From NCBI RefSeq assembly GCF_004341885.1, contig NZ_SLVX01000007.1, positions 218,111 through 282,110 on the forward strand: 64,000 nt of DNA, read 5' to 3'. Shown here piece after piece: positions 50,682 through 59,847 of the stretch. The notes beneath the pieces were generated by a model, which was not told the origin of the DNA, did not search any database, and saw only the letters and a list, made by a program, of their open reading frames with translations. This DNA is from Shinella granuli. Its GTDB lineage: Bacteria; Pseudomonadota; Alphaproteobacteria; Rhizobiales; Rhizobiaceae. The position numbers and the translations under genes were made by a program. Numbering within the stretch: position 1 is the first letter of the stretch; each line of letters starts with the position of its first letter.

Positions 50682-52572
50682 GGCGTCGGCCGGCGGGGCG
50701 TCGGCTGGTGGCCTCGTCGGCGAAGAGCGAGGCGAGCTGTTCCGTCATCGCGCCGGCCAGTTCGTCGGCGTCGACGATCGTCACGGCGCGGCGGTAGTAG
50801 CGGGTGACGTCATGGCCGATGCCGATGGCGAGAAGTTCGACCGGCGACTTCGTCTCGATCTGCTCGATGACGGCGCGCAGGTGCCGTTCCAGATAGTTGC
50901 CGGGGTTCACCGAAAGCGTCGAATCATCGACCGGCGCGCCATCCGAGATCATCATCAGGATGCGGCGCTGCTCAGGGCGGGCCAAGAGGCGGTTGTGCGC
51001 CCAGATCAGCGCCTCGCCGTCGATGTTTTCCTTGAGCAGGCCCTCGCGCATCATCAGGCCGAGATTGCGCCTCGCGCGCCGCCAGGGGGCGTCCGCGCCC
51101 TTGTAGACGATGTGGCGGAGGTCGTTGAGGCGGCCGGGGGATTGCGGCTTGCCGCTGCCGAGCCATTTCTCGCGCGACTGGCCGCCCTTCCATGCCTTGG
51201 TGGTGAAGCCGAGGATCTCGACCTTCACGCCGCAGCGCTCCAGCGTGCGCGCGAGAATATCGGCGCAGGTAGCGGCGACGGTGATCGGCCGGCCGCGCAT
51301 GGAGCCGGAATTGTCGATCAGGAGCGTCACGACCGTATCGCGGAAGGTCGTGTCCTTCTCGCGCTTGAAGGAGAGCGGCTGCATCGGGTCGATGATGATG
51401 CGCTGCAGGCGGGCGCTGTCGAGATAGCCCTCTTCGAGGTCGAATTCCCAGGCGCGGTTCTGCTGCGCCATCAGGCGGCGCTGCAGGCGGTTCGCCAGGC
51501 GGCCGACGGCGCCCTGCAGATGGGCGAGTTGCTTGTCGAGGAAGGCGCGCAGGCGATCAAGCTCCGCCTCGTCGCACAGCTCTTCCGCCGTGATCATCTC
51601 GTCGAATTCCTCGGTGAAGACCGTGTAGTCGACCTTCTCGTTGAAATCGCTGAAGGGATGGTTCGGGCGGCGGACCTCGCCGGGCGTCTCGCTGTCATCG
51701 CCGTCGTCGTCGACGAGATCGTCGTCGGAGATTTCCGCGCCGTCCATCTCGCCTTCGTCCATCTGCTCGTCGGACGTCTCGTTCTCGTCGTCGGGCGCCG
51801 CGTCGTCGCCGGCGTCCTCCTGGCTCTCGTTGTCTTCCTGCTCGTCGCTGCGCGGCTGGTCCTCGTCCTCGGGCGTCTCCGAATCATCCGGTTCGGTTTC
51901 GTCCTCGCCATACTGTTCGGCGACGTTCATCGAGGCGAGCATGTTGCGCACGACGCGGGAGAAGGCCTGCTGGTCGTTGATGGCGGCCGAAAGCCCGTCC
52001 ATGTCCTTGCCGGCCTTGTCGGTGATGAAGTCGCGCCAGAGATCAAGCACCTTGCCGGCGGAGGCCGGTGGGGCCTGGCCCGTCAGCTTCTCGCGCACGA
52101 TGAGGGCAACGGCCTCTTCGAGCGGCGCATCGGCCTGGCGGGTGATCGCGCCGAAATTCGCCTTGGCGTATTTCTCCGTCAGCATGGTGGTGAGGTTCTG
52201 CGCCATGCCCGGCATGCGGTTGGAGCCGATGGCCTCGACGCGTGCCTGCTCGACCGCGTCGAAGATCGCGCGGGCGTCGGCCCCCTGCGGCGACATGGTC
52301 GCATGGATGCGGGCATCATGGCAGGCCTTGCGCAGCGCCATCGAATCGCCGAGGCCGCGGGTGATCGCGACTTCGGTGGGCGAGGGGCGCTTCGTCAGTT
52401 CCGGCAGGCGGATGCGCTCGCCGGTCATGCCGGGGCGCTCGTTGGCGAAGGAAACCTCCACCTCCGCATCGCCGGCGACGGCGCGCACGCAGCCCGTCAC
52501 CGCGCGGCGGAAGGGCTCCATGTCGACCACGCCGCCGGGCCTCGGCTTCGAATTGTCTCCGCGAGCTGCCAT
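50671..52572 (-). CDS. cobT: Aerobic cobaltochelatase subunit CobT
   Basis: A 633-aa CobT. The N-terminal helical domain (about residues 1-200) is followed by an acidic, Asp/Glu-rich linker (about 205-295) and a C-terminal von Willebrand A domain with [24 protein letters not shown] near residue 425. With CobS it forms the AAA chaperone-like complex that, together with CobN, inserts cobalt into hydrogenobyrinic acid a,c-diamide in aerobic B12 synthesis. The start and length match the family. It follows cobS after 16 nt. CobN is not in the window. Confidence 0.94.
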   Translation of the reverse strand: MAARGDNSKPRPGGVVDMEPFRRAVTGCVRAVAGDAEVEVSFANERPGMTGERIRLPELTKRPSPTEVAITRGLGDSMALRKACHDARIHATMSPQGADARAIFDAVEQARVEAIGSNRMPGMAQNLTTMLTEKYAKANFGAITRQADAPLEEAVALIVREKLTGQAPPASAGKVLDLWRDFITDKAGKDMDGLSAAINDQQAFSRVVRNMLASMNVAEQYGEDETEPDDSETPEDEDQPRSDEQEDNESQEDAGDDAAPDDENETSDEQMDEGEMDGAEISDDDLVDDDGDDSETPGEVRRPNHPFSDFNEKVDYTVFTEEFDEMITAEELCDEAELDRLRAFLDKQLAHLQGAVGRLANRLQRRLMAQQNRAWEFDLEEGYLDSARLQRIIIDPMQPLSFKREKDTTFRDTVVTLLIDNSGSMRGRPITVAATCADILARTLERCGVKVEILGFTTKAWKGGQSREKWLGSGKPQSPGRLNDLRHIVYKGADAPWRRARRNLGLMMREGLLKENIDGEALIWAHNRLLARPEQRRILMMISDGAPVDDSTLSVNPGNYLERHLRAVIEQIETKSPVELLAIGIGHDVTRYYRRAVTIVDADELAGAMTEQLASLFADEATSRRPAGRRRAG

Positions 52573-52588
52573 GCGCTTTTCCCGGGCC

Positions 52589-53587
52589 TCAGGCCGTCGC
52601 CTCCAGCACGATGTTGGCGGCGCTTTCCTTCAGCTCGACGCCGAAGGCGCGCTGGTAGAGTTCCGCGACCAGCGTGCGTTCCAGCTCATCGCACTTGTTG
52701 AGGAAGGTGACGCGGAAGGCGAAGGCGAGATCGCCGAAGATCTCGGCGTTTTCGCCCCAGGTGATGACGGTGCGCGGGCTCATCACGGTGGAGAGGTCGC
52801 CGTTGATGAAGGCGGCGCGGGTGAGATCGGCGACGCGGACCATGCGCGAGATCGTGTCGCGGCCGTCCTTGCCGGCGGCAAGGCGTTTCACCTTGGCGGC
52901 GACGATGCTGACTTCGTTGTCGTGCGGCAGGTAGTTCAGCGTGGTGACGATCGACCAGCGGTCCATCTGCGCCTGGTTGATCTGCTGCGTGCCATGGTAG
53001 AGGCCCGTCGTATCGCCGAGGCCGACCGTGTTGGCGGTGGCGAACAGGCGGAAGGCGGGGTGCGGGCGGATGACGCGGCTCTGGTCGAGCAGCGTCAGGC
53101 GGCCGGAGGATTCCAAGACGCGCTGGATGACGAACATCACGTCCGGGCGGCCGGCGTCGTATTCGTCGAAGACGAGCGCGACATTGTGCTGGTAGGCCCA
53201 GGGCAGGATGCCGTCCTTGAATTCTGTGACCTGCAGGCCGTCCTTGACGACGATGGCGTCCTTGCCGACGAGGTCGATACGGCTGACATGGCTGTCGAGG
53301 TTGACGCGAACGCACGGCCAGTTGAGGCGGGCCGCGACCTGCTCGATATGGGTCGACTTGCCCGTGCCGTGATAGCCGGAGACCATGACGCGGCGGTTAT
53401 GCGCGAAGCCCGCGAGGATGGCGAGGGTGGTTTCCCGGTCGAACAGGTAGTCCGGGTCGAGGTCCGGCACATAGGCGTCCGCCTTGGAATAGGCCGGAAC
53501 CTTGAGGTCCGTATCAATGCCGAAAACCTCCCGGACGGATACCGTGGTATCGGGGAGGTTGGAAATATCGAGATCCATCTTGCTCAT
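52589..53587 (-). CDS. cobS: Aerobic cobaltochelatase subunit CobS
   Basis: A 332-aa MoxR/AAA+ ATPase. Walker [20 protein letters not shown] near residues 68-86, Walker [16 protein letters not shown] near 132-146, sensor [17 protein letters not shown] near 186, and an arginine finger region [16 protein letters not shown]. It is the ATPase partner of CobT. The start at 53587 gives [17 protein letters not shown]; longer in-frame extension is not conserved. First gene of the cobS-cobT-esterase run. Confidence 0.94.
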   Translation of the reverse strand: MSKMDLDISNLPDTTVSVREVFGIDTDLKVPAYSKADAYVPDLDPDYLFDRETTLAILAGFAHNRRVMVSGYHGTGKSTHIEQVAARLNWPCVRVNLDSHVSRIDLVGKDAIVVKDGLQVTEFKDGILPWAYQHNVALVFDEYDAGRPDVMFVIQRVLESSGRLTLLDQSRVIRPHPAFRLFATANTVGLGDTTGLYHGTQQINQAQMDRWSIVTTLNYLPHDNEVSIVAAKVKRLAAGKDGRDTISRMVRVADLTRAAFINGDLSTVMSPRTVITWGENAEIFGDLAFAFRVTFLNKCDELERTLVAELYQRAFGVELKESAANIVLEATA

Positions 53588-53707
53588 CACGTCTCCGCGG
53601 GCGGCGGGTTCTTCGCCTCCACCCCAATATCCTAGTGCACGCCGACTGCGCCCTTTGCCTGATAGCATCGTGCGAAACCGGGCGATTCCGTCCGGCCGCA
53701 AAATGCT

Positions 53708-54331
53708 CTAGCAGAAGCCGGCCTGCTTTAACAATTGATATGCTTGGATGACCGCGCGAAAACGCTCTTCCGAGCCTCTATCTCCGCCATTTGCATCGGG
53801 GTGATGCTTTTTGACAAGGGCTTTGTAGGCGGTCTTGATGTCCTGGGCCGTTGCGGTGGCGGCAAGGCCGAGCGTGTCGTAGGCCTTCGCCTCCAGCGTT
53901 TTCAGCTTCCTGGCGCGCGGCTCCATCTGCGGCCTTCGGCCTTTCCCCTCGGCGAAGAAGCCGAAGGGATCGCGGATGCGCTGATTTGCCCCGGCCGTGC
54001 CGGAGCGCGCCGTGCCCTGCGTCGGGCCGTTCTTCGCGGCCTTGTTCACGCCGATCGTCCAGGTCGGGCGGTGGCCGGTGATCGCCTCCTTCTGGTAGCG
54101 GGCGATCTCGCCGTCGGAGAGGCCGGAGAAGTAGTTGTAGCCCTTGTTGTATTCCTTGACGTGCTCGAAGCAGAACATGAAATACTGGCCTTCGGCATTG
54201 CGGCCGACGGGCGCGCGATGCACGGCGTTCTCCTCGCAGCCATCCCACTGACAGGTCGGCGCGGAGCGTTCGGGACGCTCCACGCGCCGCTTCGTGCGGA
54301 TGCGGTCGAAGTATTTGGAATCGAGTTTCAT
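53708..54331 (-). CDS. J-domain protein (DnaJ-like co-chaperone)
   Basis: A 207-aa protein. The C-terminal J domain (about residues 150-207) has the HPD triplet in LVKKHHPDANGGD. The N-terminal half carries a possible zinc site: CQWDGCEENA near residues 28-37 and FMFCFEHVKEYNKGYNYF near 52-69. It is a rhizobial class of J-protein with the J domain at the C-terminus; the Hsp70 partner and client are unknown. The start at 54331 gives MKLDSKYFDRIRTKRR. Divergent from bolA, an arrangement common in this group. Confidence 0.88.
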   Translation of the reverse strand: MKLDSKYFDRIRTKRRVERPERSAPTCQWDGCEENAVHRAPVGRNAEGQYFMFCFEHVKEYNKGYNYFSGLSDGEIARYQKEAITGHRPTWTIGVNKAAKNGPTQGTARSGTAGANQRIRDPFGFFAEGKGRRPQMEPRARKLKTLEAKAYDTLGLAATATAQDIKTAYKALVKKHHPDANGGDRGSEERFRAVIQAYQLLKQAGFC

Positions 54332-54449
54332 GGCCCCATTATGGGGTTCCGGAGGGCCCGCAACAAGAATTGACAAAGCGGATTGTTGCTGGCTTTGTGG
54401 AACCATTTTGTGCATCGCGGCGCACGGTTTCCGCCGCCGAAGGTCTGCC

Positions 54450-54731
54450 ATGTCCATGAAGTCCAGCATCAGCGAAAAATTGACCGCCGCCTTCGCGCCG
54501 GAACGGCTCGATGTCATCAACGAGAGCCATCTGCATGCCGGCCACCAACCGGATTTCAACGGCGCGGGGGAGACGCATATGCGTGTGCGCATCGTCGCTG
54601 CCGCCTTTGCCGGCATGAGCCGCGTGGCGCGCCACCGGGCGATCAACGACCTGGTGAAGGCGGAGTTCGATGCGGGGCTGCATGCGCTGGCCGTCGAGGC
54701 GGCCGCGCCCGGCGAGGCGACGCGCTGGTAA
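54450..54731 (+). CDS. bolA: BolA family protein
   Basis: A 93-aa BolA-like protein: KLTAAFAPERLDVINESHLH (about residues 10-29) with the conserved HxGH of SHLHAGHQPDF, then ETHMRVRIVAAAFAGMSRVA (about 41-60) and RHRAINDLVKAE. BolA proteins bind glutaredoxins to hold [2Fe-2S] clusters and affect cell shape and stress responses. A glutaredoxin (grxC) is at the window start. Its TAA stop directly abuts the stop of the convergent corC-like gene. Confidence 0.92.
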   Translation: MSMKSSISEKLTAAFAPERLDVINESHLHAGHQPDFNGAGETHMRVRIVAAAFAGMSRVARHRAINDLVKAEFDAGLHALAVEAAAPGEATRW

Positions 54732-55652
54732 TCAGGTTCGCGGCGTTTCCGGCTCGACGGGGCGGACGCGCAGCTTGGTGATGCGGTTCTTCACCCGCTT
54801 CATCACGATGAAGCGCTTGCCGTAGAAGGTGAAGGCCTGGCGCTCTTCCGGGATCGATTTCGATTCGTGGATGACGAGGCCGGCAATGGTCGTCGCCTCC
54901 TCGTCGGGAAGATTCCAGTCGAAGGCGCGGTTGAGGTCGCGGATCGTCACGCCGCCGTCGACGACGAGCGAACCGTCCGCCTCCTGCCGCACGCCCTGCA
55001 TGTCGACGGCCTTCTCGTCGGAGATGTCGCCGACGATCTCCTTCAGGATGTCCTGCAGGGTGACGAGGCCCTGCACCTCGCCATATTCGTCGACCACGGT
55101 CGCGAAATGCTCCTTGCGGCGCAGGAAGGCGGCGAGCTGCTCCTTGAGTGTCGTCGTATCGGGCACGAACCAGGGTTTTTGCGCCACCCTGGTGATGTCG
55201 AGGTTCTTCGGCTCGGTGCCCGGCTCCGCCAGCGCGCGCAAGAGATCCTTGGCGTGCACGACGCCGACGATGTTGTCGACGGAACCCGCCCAGAGCGGCA
55301 TGCGCGTATAGGGGCTTTCGAGCACGGCCTTGACGATCTCCTCCGGCGGGTCGCCGGCATTGAGCGCCCGCATGGTCGTGCGGTGGATCATGATGTCGGA
55401 GACTTCGAGGGCATCGAGGTCGAGCATGCCGGAAGATTTTTCGCGATCGGATCTTGCCGCCGCGCCGTCGCGGGGGGATTGGCCGCCCCGGCGATCGACG
55501 TCCGCCTCGCGCGTCTCCCGGTGCGCGTGCCAGCGCGCGGCGATCGATCTGCGCCGGCGAAAGAGAACGGCGGCGAGAACGATCAGGCCGAGGAGGACAA
55601 TAATCAGCGGCCAGGGGAGGGGAGCGAGCGCGGCGGGCGTGTCGCTGTTCAT
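54732..55652 (-). CDS. CorC/HlyC-type CBS protein lacking the DUF21 domain
   Basis: A 306-aa protein. The C-terminal two thirds match the HlyC/CorC family: LDALEVSDIMIHRTTMRALN starts the first CBS domain (about residue 80), YTRMPLWAGSVDNIVGVVHA and the LAAFLRRKEHFATVVDEYGE block follow, and the CorC_HlyC domain ends the protein (EEATTIAGLVIHESKSIPEE, near 250). The usual N-terminal DUF21/CNNM domain of three or four helices is absent; instead a single helix (about residues 14-32) and a charged linker are present. No room upstream can hold the missing part, since the start overlaps aroB. Function in ion transport is doubtful. Confidence 0.82.
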   Translation of the reverse strand: MNSDTPAALAPLPWPLIIVLLGLIVLAAVLFRRRRSIAARWHAHRETREADVDRRGGQSPRDGAAARSDREKSSGMLDLDALEVSDIMIHRTTMRALNAGDPPEEIVKAVLESPYTRMPLWAGSVDNIVGVVHAKDLLRALAEPGTEPKNLDITRVAQKPWFVPDTTTLKEQLAAFLRRKEHFATVVDEYGEVQGLVTLQDILKEIVGDISDEKAVDMQGVRQEADGSLVVDGGVTIRDLNRAFDWNLPDEEATTIAGLVIHESKSIPEERQAFTFYGKRFIVMKRVKNRITKLRVRPVEPETPRT

Positions 55653-56782
55653 TTCGGCAGCTTTTCCTTGAGGAAAGCGACGACTTCGGATTGCGGCACG
55701 TCATCGGCGACGAAGGACTGGCCGACGCCGCGCGTCAGGATGAAGGTGAGCTTGCCGCCCTTGACCTTCTTGTCCTGGGCGATGGCATCCATCAGCACCT
55801 CCGCCGGCGGCAGGCCGCCCGGGATCTGGTCCATGGCGGTCGGCAGGCCGACTTCGCGCAGATGCGCTTCGACGCGCTTGCCGTCGTCGGGGCTGGCCAG
55901 GTTCATGCGGGCGGAAAACTGGTGGGCGAGCACCATGCCGATCGAGACGCCCTCGCCATGCACGAGGCGGGCGCTATCATAGTGTGTCGCCGCCTCCAGC
56001 GCATGGCCGAAGGTGTGGCCGAGATTGAGCAGGGCGCGCTGGCCGTTCTCCCGCTCGTCGGCGGCAACGACGTCGGCTTTCGCCTGGCAGCTCGTGGCGA
56101 TCGCCTCGATGCGGGCCTCGCCGCCGGCAAAGACGGCGCGCCAGTTCTTTTCCAGCCAGGCGAAGAAGTCCGGCTTGTCGATCAGGCCGTATTTGGCGAC
56201 TTCGGCATAGCCGGCGCGGAATTCGCGCGGGGAAAGCGTGTCGAGCACGTCCGTATCGGCGAGCACCAGGTCCGGTTGGTGGAAGACGCCGATGAGGTTC
56301 TTGCCGTGCGAAGAGTTGATGCCGGTCTTGCCGCCGACGGAAGAATCGACCTGCGCGAGCAGCGAGGTCGGCACCTGGATGAAGCGTGAGCCGCGGCGCG
56401 CGATGCCGGCGGCAAAGCCGGTGAGGTCGCCAATGACCCCGCCGCCGAGCGCCACGACCGCGTCGTTGCGCTCGATGCGGGCGGCGAGCACGCTGTCGCA
56501 GACGCTGATCAGATGTTCGAAGCTCTTCGTCTTCTCGCCGGCCGGCAGCACGAGCGAGACGGCCTCGATGCCTTCCGCCTTCAGCGCGGCCATGAAATCG
56601 TCGAGATAGAGGGGGGCGACATGCGCGTCGGTGATGACGGCGATCTTGCGGCCCTTGAGGCGGCTGGCGATCTCCCGGCCGGCGGCGGGTATGAGGCCCG
56701 GGCCGATCAGGATGTCATAGGAACGGTCGCCGAGGTCTACCCGTACGGTGCGGCGGGCGGTGGCAGGTGCAGTCATCGTCAT
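55649..56782 (-). CDS. aroB: 3-dehydroquinate synthase
   Basis: A 377-aa NAD- and metal-dependent lyase. Conserved blocks: VALGGGVIGDLTGFAAGIAR (about residues 110-129), FIQVPTSLLAQVDSSVGGKTGIN (about 134-156), HQPDLVLADTDVLDTL, a zinc-ligand region ALLNLGHTFGHALEAATHYD (about 249-268) and LVHGEGVSIGMVLA. It makes 3-dehydroquinate in the shikimate pathway. It follows aroK by 4 nt and overlaps the corC-like gene by 4 nt: a three-gene operon. Confidence 0.95.
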   Translation of the reverse strand: MTMTAPATARRTVRVDLGDRSYDILIGPGLIPAAGREIASRLKGRKIAVITDAHVAPLYLDDFMAALKAEGIEAVSLVLPAGEKTKSFEHLISVCDSVLAARIERNDAVVALGGGVIGDLTGFAAGIARRGSRFIQVPTSLLAQVDSSVGGKTGINSSHGKNLIGVFHQPDLVLADTDVLDTLSPREFRAGYAEVAKYGLIDKPDFFAWLEKNWRAVFAGGEARIEAIATSCQAKADVVAADERENGQRALLNLGHTFGHALEAATHYDSARLVHGEGVSIGMVLAHQFSARMNLASPDDGKRVEAHLREVGLPTAMDQIPGGLPPAEVLMDAIAQDKKVKGGKLTFILTRGVGQSFVADDVPQSEVVAFLKEKLPK

Positions 56783-56786
56783 CTCG

Positions 56787-57368
56787 TCAGGCTTTCTTGG
56801 TGGCGGCGGTAATCGCGGTGAGCACCTCCTCCACCATGGTTTCCTTCTTCACGTCACGCGACAGGACCGTGAGATCGGCCTGCGCATAGATCGGATAGCG
56901 GGCGTTCATGAGGTTTTCGAGCGTCTGGCGCGGGTTCTCCGTCTTCAGCAGCGGGCGGGTGTCGCGCTTGTTGACGCGCTCCCACAGGACATCGAGGTCG
57001 GCCTTCAGCCAGACCGACAGTCCGCCGCGCTTGATGTGCTTGCGGGTGTTCTCATTGATATAGGCGCCGCCGCCGGTCGACACGACCCGCGGGCCGGATC
57101 GCAGCAGGCGCTTGATGACGCGGGTCTCCAGCGCGCGGAACTCGGCCTCGCCATAGGCCGCGAACAGGTCGGTGATCGACATGCGCGAGACGCGCTCGAT
57201 CTCATGGTCGGAATCGATGAAGGGAATGCCGAGCGCCTGCGCGGTCATGCGGCCGATCGCCGATTTGCCGGCGCCCATCAGGCCGATCAGCACGAGGTTG
57301 CGCTTGCCGAGCGCGGCGCGGGCCTCAGCGGCAAGCGTGAGAGGGGCCTGATCGGTCAGCTCGGTCAT
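56787..57368 (-). CDS. aroK: Shikimate kinase
   Basis: A 193-aa kinase. Walker [21 protein letters not shown] (about residues 27-46), the shikimate-binding DSDHEIER near 52-59, and [15 protein letters not shown] near 99-113 with the conserved [18 protein letters not shown] is the lid region. It phosphorylates shikimate at the 3-OH. The chosen start [20 protein letters not shown] has a normal short extension before the kinase core. aroB follows after 4 nt. Divergent from the small membrane protein/xerD pair. Confidence 0.94.
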   Translation of the reverse strand: MTELTDQAPLTLAAEARAALGKRNLVLIGLMGAGKSAIGRMTAQALGIPFIDSDHEIERVSRMSITDLFAAYGEAEFRALETRVIKRLLRSGPRVVSTGGGAYINENTRKHIKRGGLSVWLKADLDVLWERVNKRDTRPLLKTENPRQTLENLMNARYPIYAQADLTVLSRDVKKETMVEEVLTAITAATKKA

Positions 57369-57521
57369 GCGTGTTTTCCGGGGTTTCGTCCCTTTCCGTA
57401 TCGACAAAAGCGCCGGAAGCGTCAAGCCTTGGTGCCGATCCATCGTTCGCGTCGACCCGTGGCCGGCCTTGCGCTCGGCGGATGGCGGGGCGATATAGGG
57501 ACCATCGCCCCGGAGAGCGCC

Positions 57522-57671
57522 ATGCCGACCCTGTTCCGATTCCTGTTCTTCTGCGCCGTGATCGCCGGTTCGATCTACGGCACGATGGTGGCGCTGGTGA
57601 CCTTCGTGGAGCCGACGGAGCGCGAGGTGACGATCCGCATTCCTTCCGAGCGGGTGAATCCGCAACAATGA
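57522..57671 (+). CDS. Small conserved membrane protein upstream of xerD
   Basis: A 49-aa protein: one transmembrane helix (about residues 6-28, [20 protein letters not shown]), then a short segment [20 protein letters not shown]. It lies in the reading frame overlapping xerD (stop TGA shares ATGA with the xerD start), has GGAGAG 4 nt before its ATG, and is of a type conserved upstream of xerD in rhizobia. Function unknown; not similar to any named family. Confidence 0.65.
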   Translation: MPTLFRFLFFCAVIAGSIYGTMVALVTFVEPTEREVTIRIPSERVNPQQ

Positions 57672-58615
57672 GGGATCCATCCGCCCTTCAGGTCGAATCC
57701 TTTCTCGAAATGATGAGCGCCGAGCGCGGCGCGGCGACGAACACGCTGCAATCCTACGAGCGGGACCTCGCGGATGCGCGCTCCTTCCTCAACGAGCGGA
57801 GCGTGCGCCTGGTGGAGGCGACGGCGGACGACCTGCGCGCCTATCTCGCCCATCTCGCCCGGCAGGGCTTTGCCGCCTCCTCGCAGGCCCGCCGGCTTTC
57901 GGCGCTGCGGCAGTTCTTCAAGTTCCTCTATGGCGAGGGGCTGCGCGGCGACGACCCGACCGGCATTCTCGATGCTCCCCGCAAGGGCCGGCCGCTGCCG
58001 AAGACGCTGAGCGTCGAGGATGTCGGCCGCCTGATCGACCGGGCGGAGACGGAGGCGGCGGAACCGGGCGACACGCTCCTCCAGCGCCGCCGCATGCATC
58101 TCCTGGTGGAGCTTCTCTATGCGACGGGCTTGCGCGTCAGCGAACTGGTCTCGCTGCCGGCGAGCGTGCTGGCGCAGACGGGTCGCTTCCTCGTCGTGAA
58201 GGGCAAGGGCAACAAGGAGCGACTGGTGCCGCTGTCGCGCGCCGCCGTCGCGGCCCTCGAAACCTATGGCGAGGCGCTGGCGGCCGATATCGGCGACGAT
58301 CCGGCGGCGGGCGCCTTCCTGTTTCCGGCGAAGAGCAAGGAGGGCCATCTGCCGCGCCAGGTGTTCGCGCGCGACCTGAAGGCGCTGGCGGGGCGAGCGG
58401 GAATCCGCGCCTCGACGCTCTCGCCGCATGTGCTGCGCCATGCTTTCGCCAGCCATCTCCTGCAGAACGGCGCGGACCTGCGCGCGGTGCAGGAACTGCT
58501 CGGCCATCAGGACATTTCGACGACACAAATCTATACGCATGTGCTGGAAGAACGGCTCCACCAGCTCGTTCAGACCCATCACCCCCTTGCCAAACAGGCA
58601 AAAAAACCGGATTAG
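57668..58615 (+). CDS. xerD: Site-specific tyrosine recombinase XerD
   Basis: A 315-aa recombinase. N-terminal SAM-like core-binding domain (about residues 5-90: [20 protein letters not shown]), then the catalytic domain with Arg in [16 protein letters not shown] (about 158-173), Lys in [14 protein letters not shown], the HxLRH motif [20 protein letters not shown] (about 256-275), and the His-x2-Tyr block [20 protein letters not shown] with catalytic Tyr. It resolves chromosome dimers at dif with XerC and FtsK. Full length. Couples to the small membrane protein by ATGA overlap. Confidence 0.94.
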   Translation: MRDPSALQVESFLEMMSAERGAATNTLQSYERDLADARSFLNERSVRLVEATADDLRAYLAHLARQGFAASSQARRLSALRQFFKFLYGEGLRGDDPTGILDAPRKGRPLPKTLSVEDVGRLIDRAETEAAEPGDTLLQRRRMHLLVELLYATGLRVSELVSLPASVLAQTGRFLVVKGKGNKERLVPLSRAAVAALETYGEALAADIGDDPAAGAFLFPAKSKEGHLPRQVFARDLKALAGRAGIRASTLSPHVLRHAFASHLLQNGADLRAVQELLGHQDISTTQIYTHVLEERLHQLVQTHHPLAKQAKKPD

Positions 58616-58690
58616 GACCCCTCTTCATGCCGCTGGTCCCGGCCGACGGCATCCTGACGCGGTTTGAGCAAACGATCGGAAACGCATCTC

Positions 58691-59644
58691 ATGCACAACT
58701 ACCTCGATTTCGAAAAGCCCATCTCGGATCTTGAAGGCAAGATCCACGAGCTCCGCAAGCTCGCCGAGGAAGATGAGAGCATCGACACGACGGATGAGGT
58801 CGGCCGGCTGGAAGTGCGCGCCCGCGAGGCGATGGCCGATATCTACGCCAAGCTGACGCCCTGGCAGAAGACGCAGGTCGCGCGCCATCCGCAACGCCCG
58901 CATTTCCTCGATTTCGCCGGCCAGCTTTTCGACGAGTTCACCCCGCTTGCCGGCGACCGCAAGTTCGCCGAGGACGAGGCGATCCAGGCCGGCCTCGGCC
59001 GCTTCAACGGCGAGCCCGTCGCCATCATCGGCCAGGAGAAGGGCAACGACACCAAGTCGCGCCTGAAACACAATTTCGGCAGTGCCCGGCCGGAAGGCTA
59101 CCGCAAGGCGATCCGCGTCATGGAAATGGCCGACCGCTTCGGCCTGCCGATCATCACGCTTATCGATACGGCCGGCGCCTATCCCGGCATCGGTGCGGAA
59201 GAGCGCGGCCAGGCGGAAGCCATCGCCCGGTCGACCGAGATGTGCCTCAACGTCCGCGTGCCGATCGTTTCCGTGGTGCTCGGCGAGGGCGGCTCGGGCG
59301 GCGCCATCGCGATCGCCACCGGCGACCGCGTCTACATGCTCGAACACGCGATCTACAGCGTGATCTCGCCGGAAGGCGCCGCCTCCATCCTCTGGCGCGA
59401 TTCCACCCGCGCCAAGGAAGCGGCCAGCAACATGAAGATCACGGCCGAGGACCTGAAGGCCTTCGGCATCATCGACGGCATCATCCAGGAGCCGGTCGGC
59501 GGCGCGCATCGCGATCCGCAGGCCGTCATCGCGCGCACCGGCGACGTCATCGCGGACGCGCTCAGGGAGCTTTCCGCCAAGCCCGGCGACCTGTTGCGCA
59601 AGGATCGCCGCCAGCGCTATCTCAATATCGGCCGCCAGCTCTGA
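58691..59644 (+). CDS. accA: Acetyl-CoA carboxylase carboxyltransferase subunit alpha
   Basis: A 317-aa AccA. The N-terminal coiled coil (about residues 10-60: FEKPISDLEGKIHELRKLAE) precedes the crotonase-like domain, with GRFNGEPVAIIGQEKGNDTK, PIITLIDTAGAYPGIGAEER (about 155-174) and VLGEGGSGGAIAIATGDRVY (about 200-219), and ending LLRKDRRQRYLNIGRQL. With AccD it transfers the carboxyl group from biotin to acetyl-CoA, the committed step of fatty-acid synthesis. The start at MHNYLDFEKP is the normal one; a longer frame starting 27 nt upstream is not conserved. Confidence 0.96.
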   Translation: MHNYLDFEKPISDLEGKIHELRKLAEEDESIDTTDEVGRLEVRAREAMADIYAKLTPWQKTQVARHPQRPHFLDFAGQLFDEFTPLAGDRKFAEDEAIQAGLGRFNGEPVAIIGQEKGNDTKSRLKHNFGSARPEGYRKAIRVMEMADRFGLPIITLIDTAGAYPGIGAEERGQAEAIARSTEMCLNVRVPIVSVVLGEGGSGGAIAIATGDRVYMLEHAIYSVISPEGAASILWRDSTRAKEAASNMKITAEDLKAFGIIDGIIQEPVGGAHRDPQAVIARTGDVIADALRELSAKPGDLLRKDRRQRYLNIGRQL

Positions 59645-59847
59645 GTGGATTCGTGCCGATCGGCGTCCCTTGGCCACCTTCTGCCCCATCTCGGCCATAA
59701 TCCTTGTGTCTGAAACGATGCGGCGTGCCGGCAGCCTCGCGAAAGAATTTCCGGTTAACACTTTATGAAGTATAAGCCGGTTACCACTGCGCGTCCGCCC
59801 GCCGGCGCGACGGCTTGCGATCTGACGATTGTTGACGGACTTCTGGA

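Noticed and set aside
50671..53587. Cobalamin riboswitch upstream of cobS
   Set aside because: Looked for a B12-box-like sequence (GCCACTG) upstream of 53587 and at other cobalamin genes (21574); none is visible in the short gaps.
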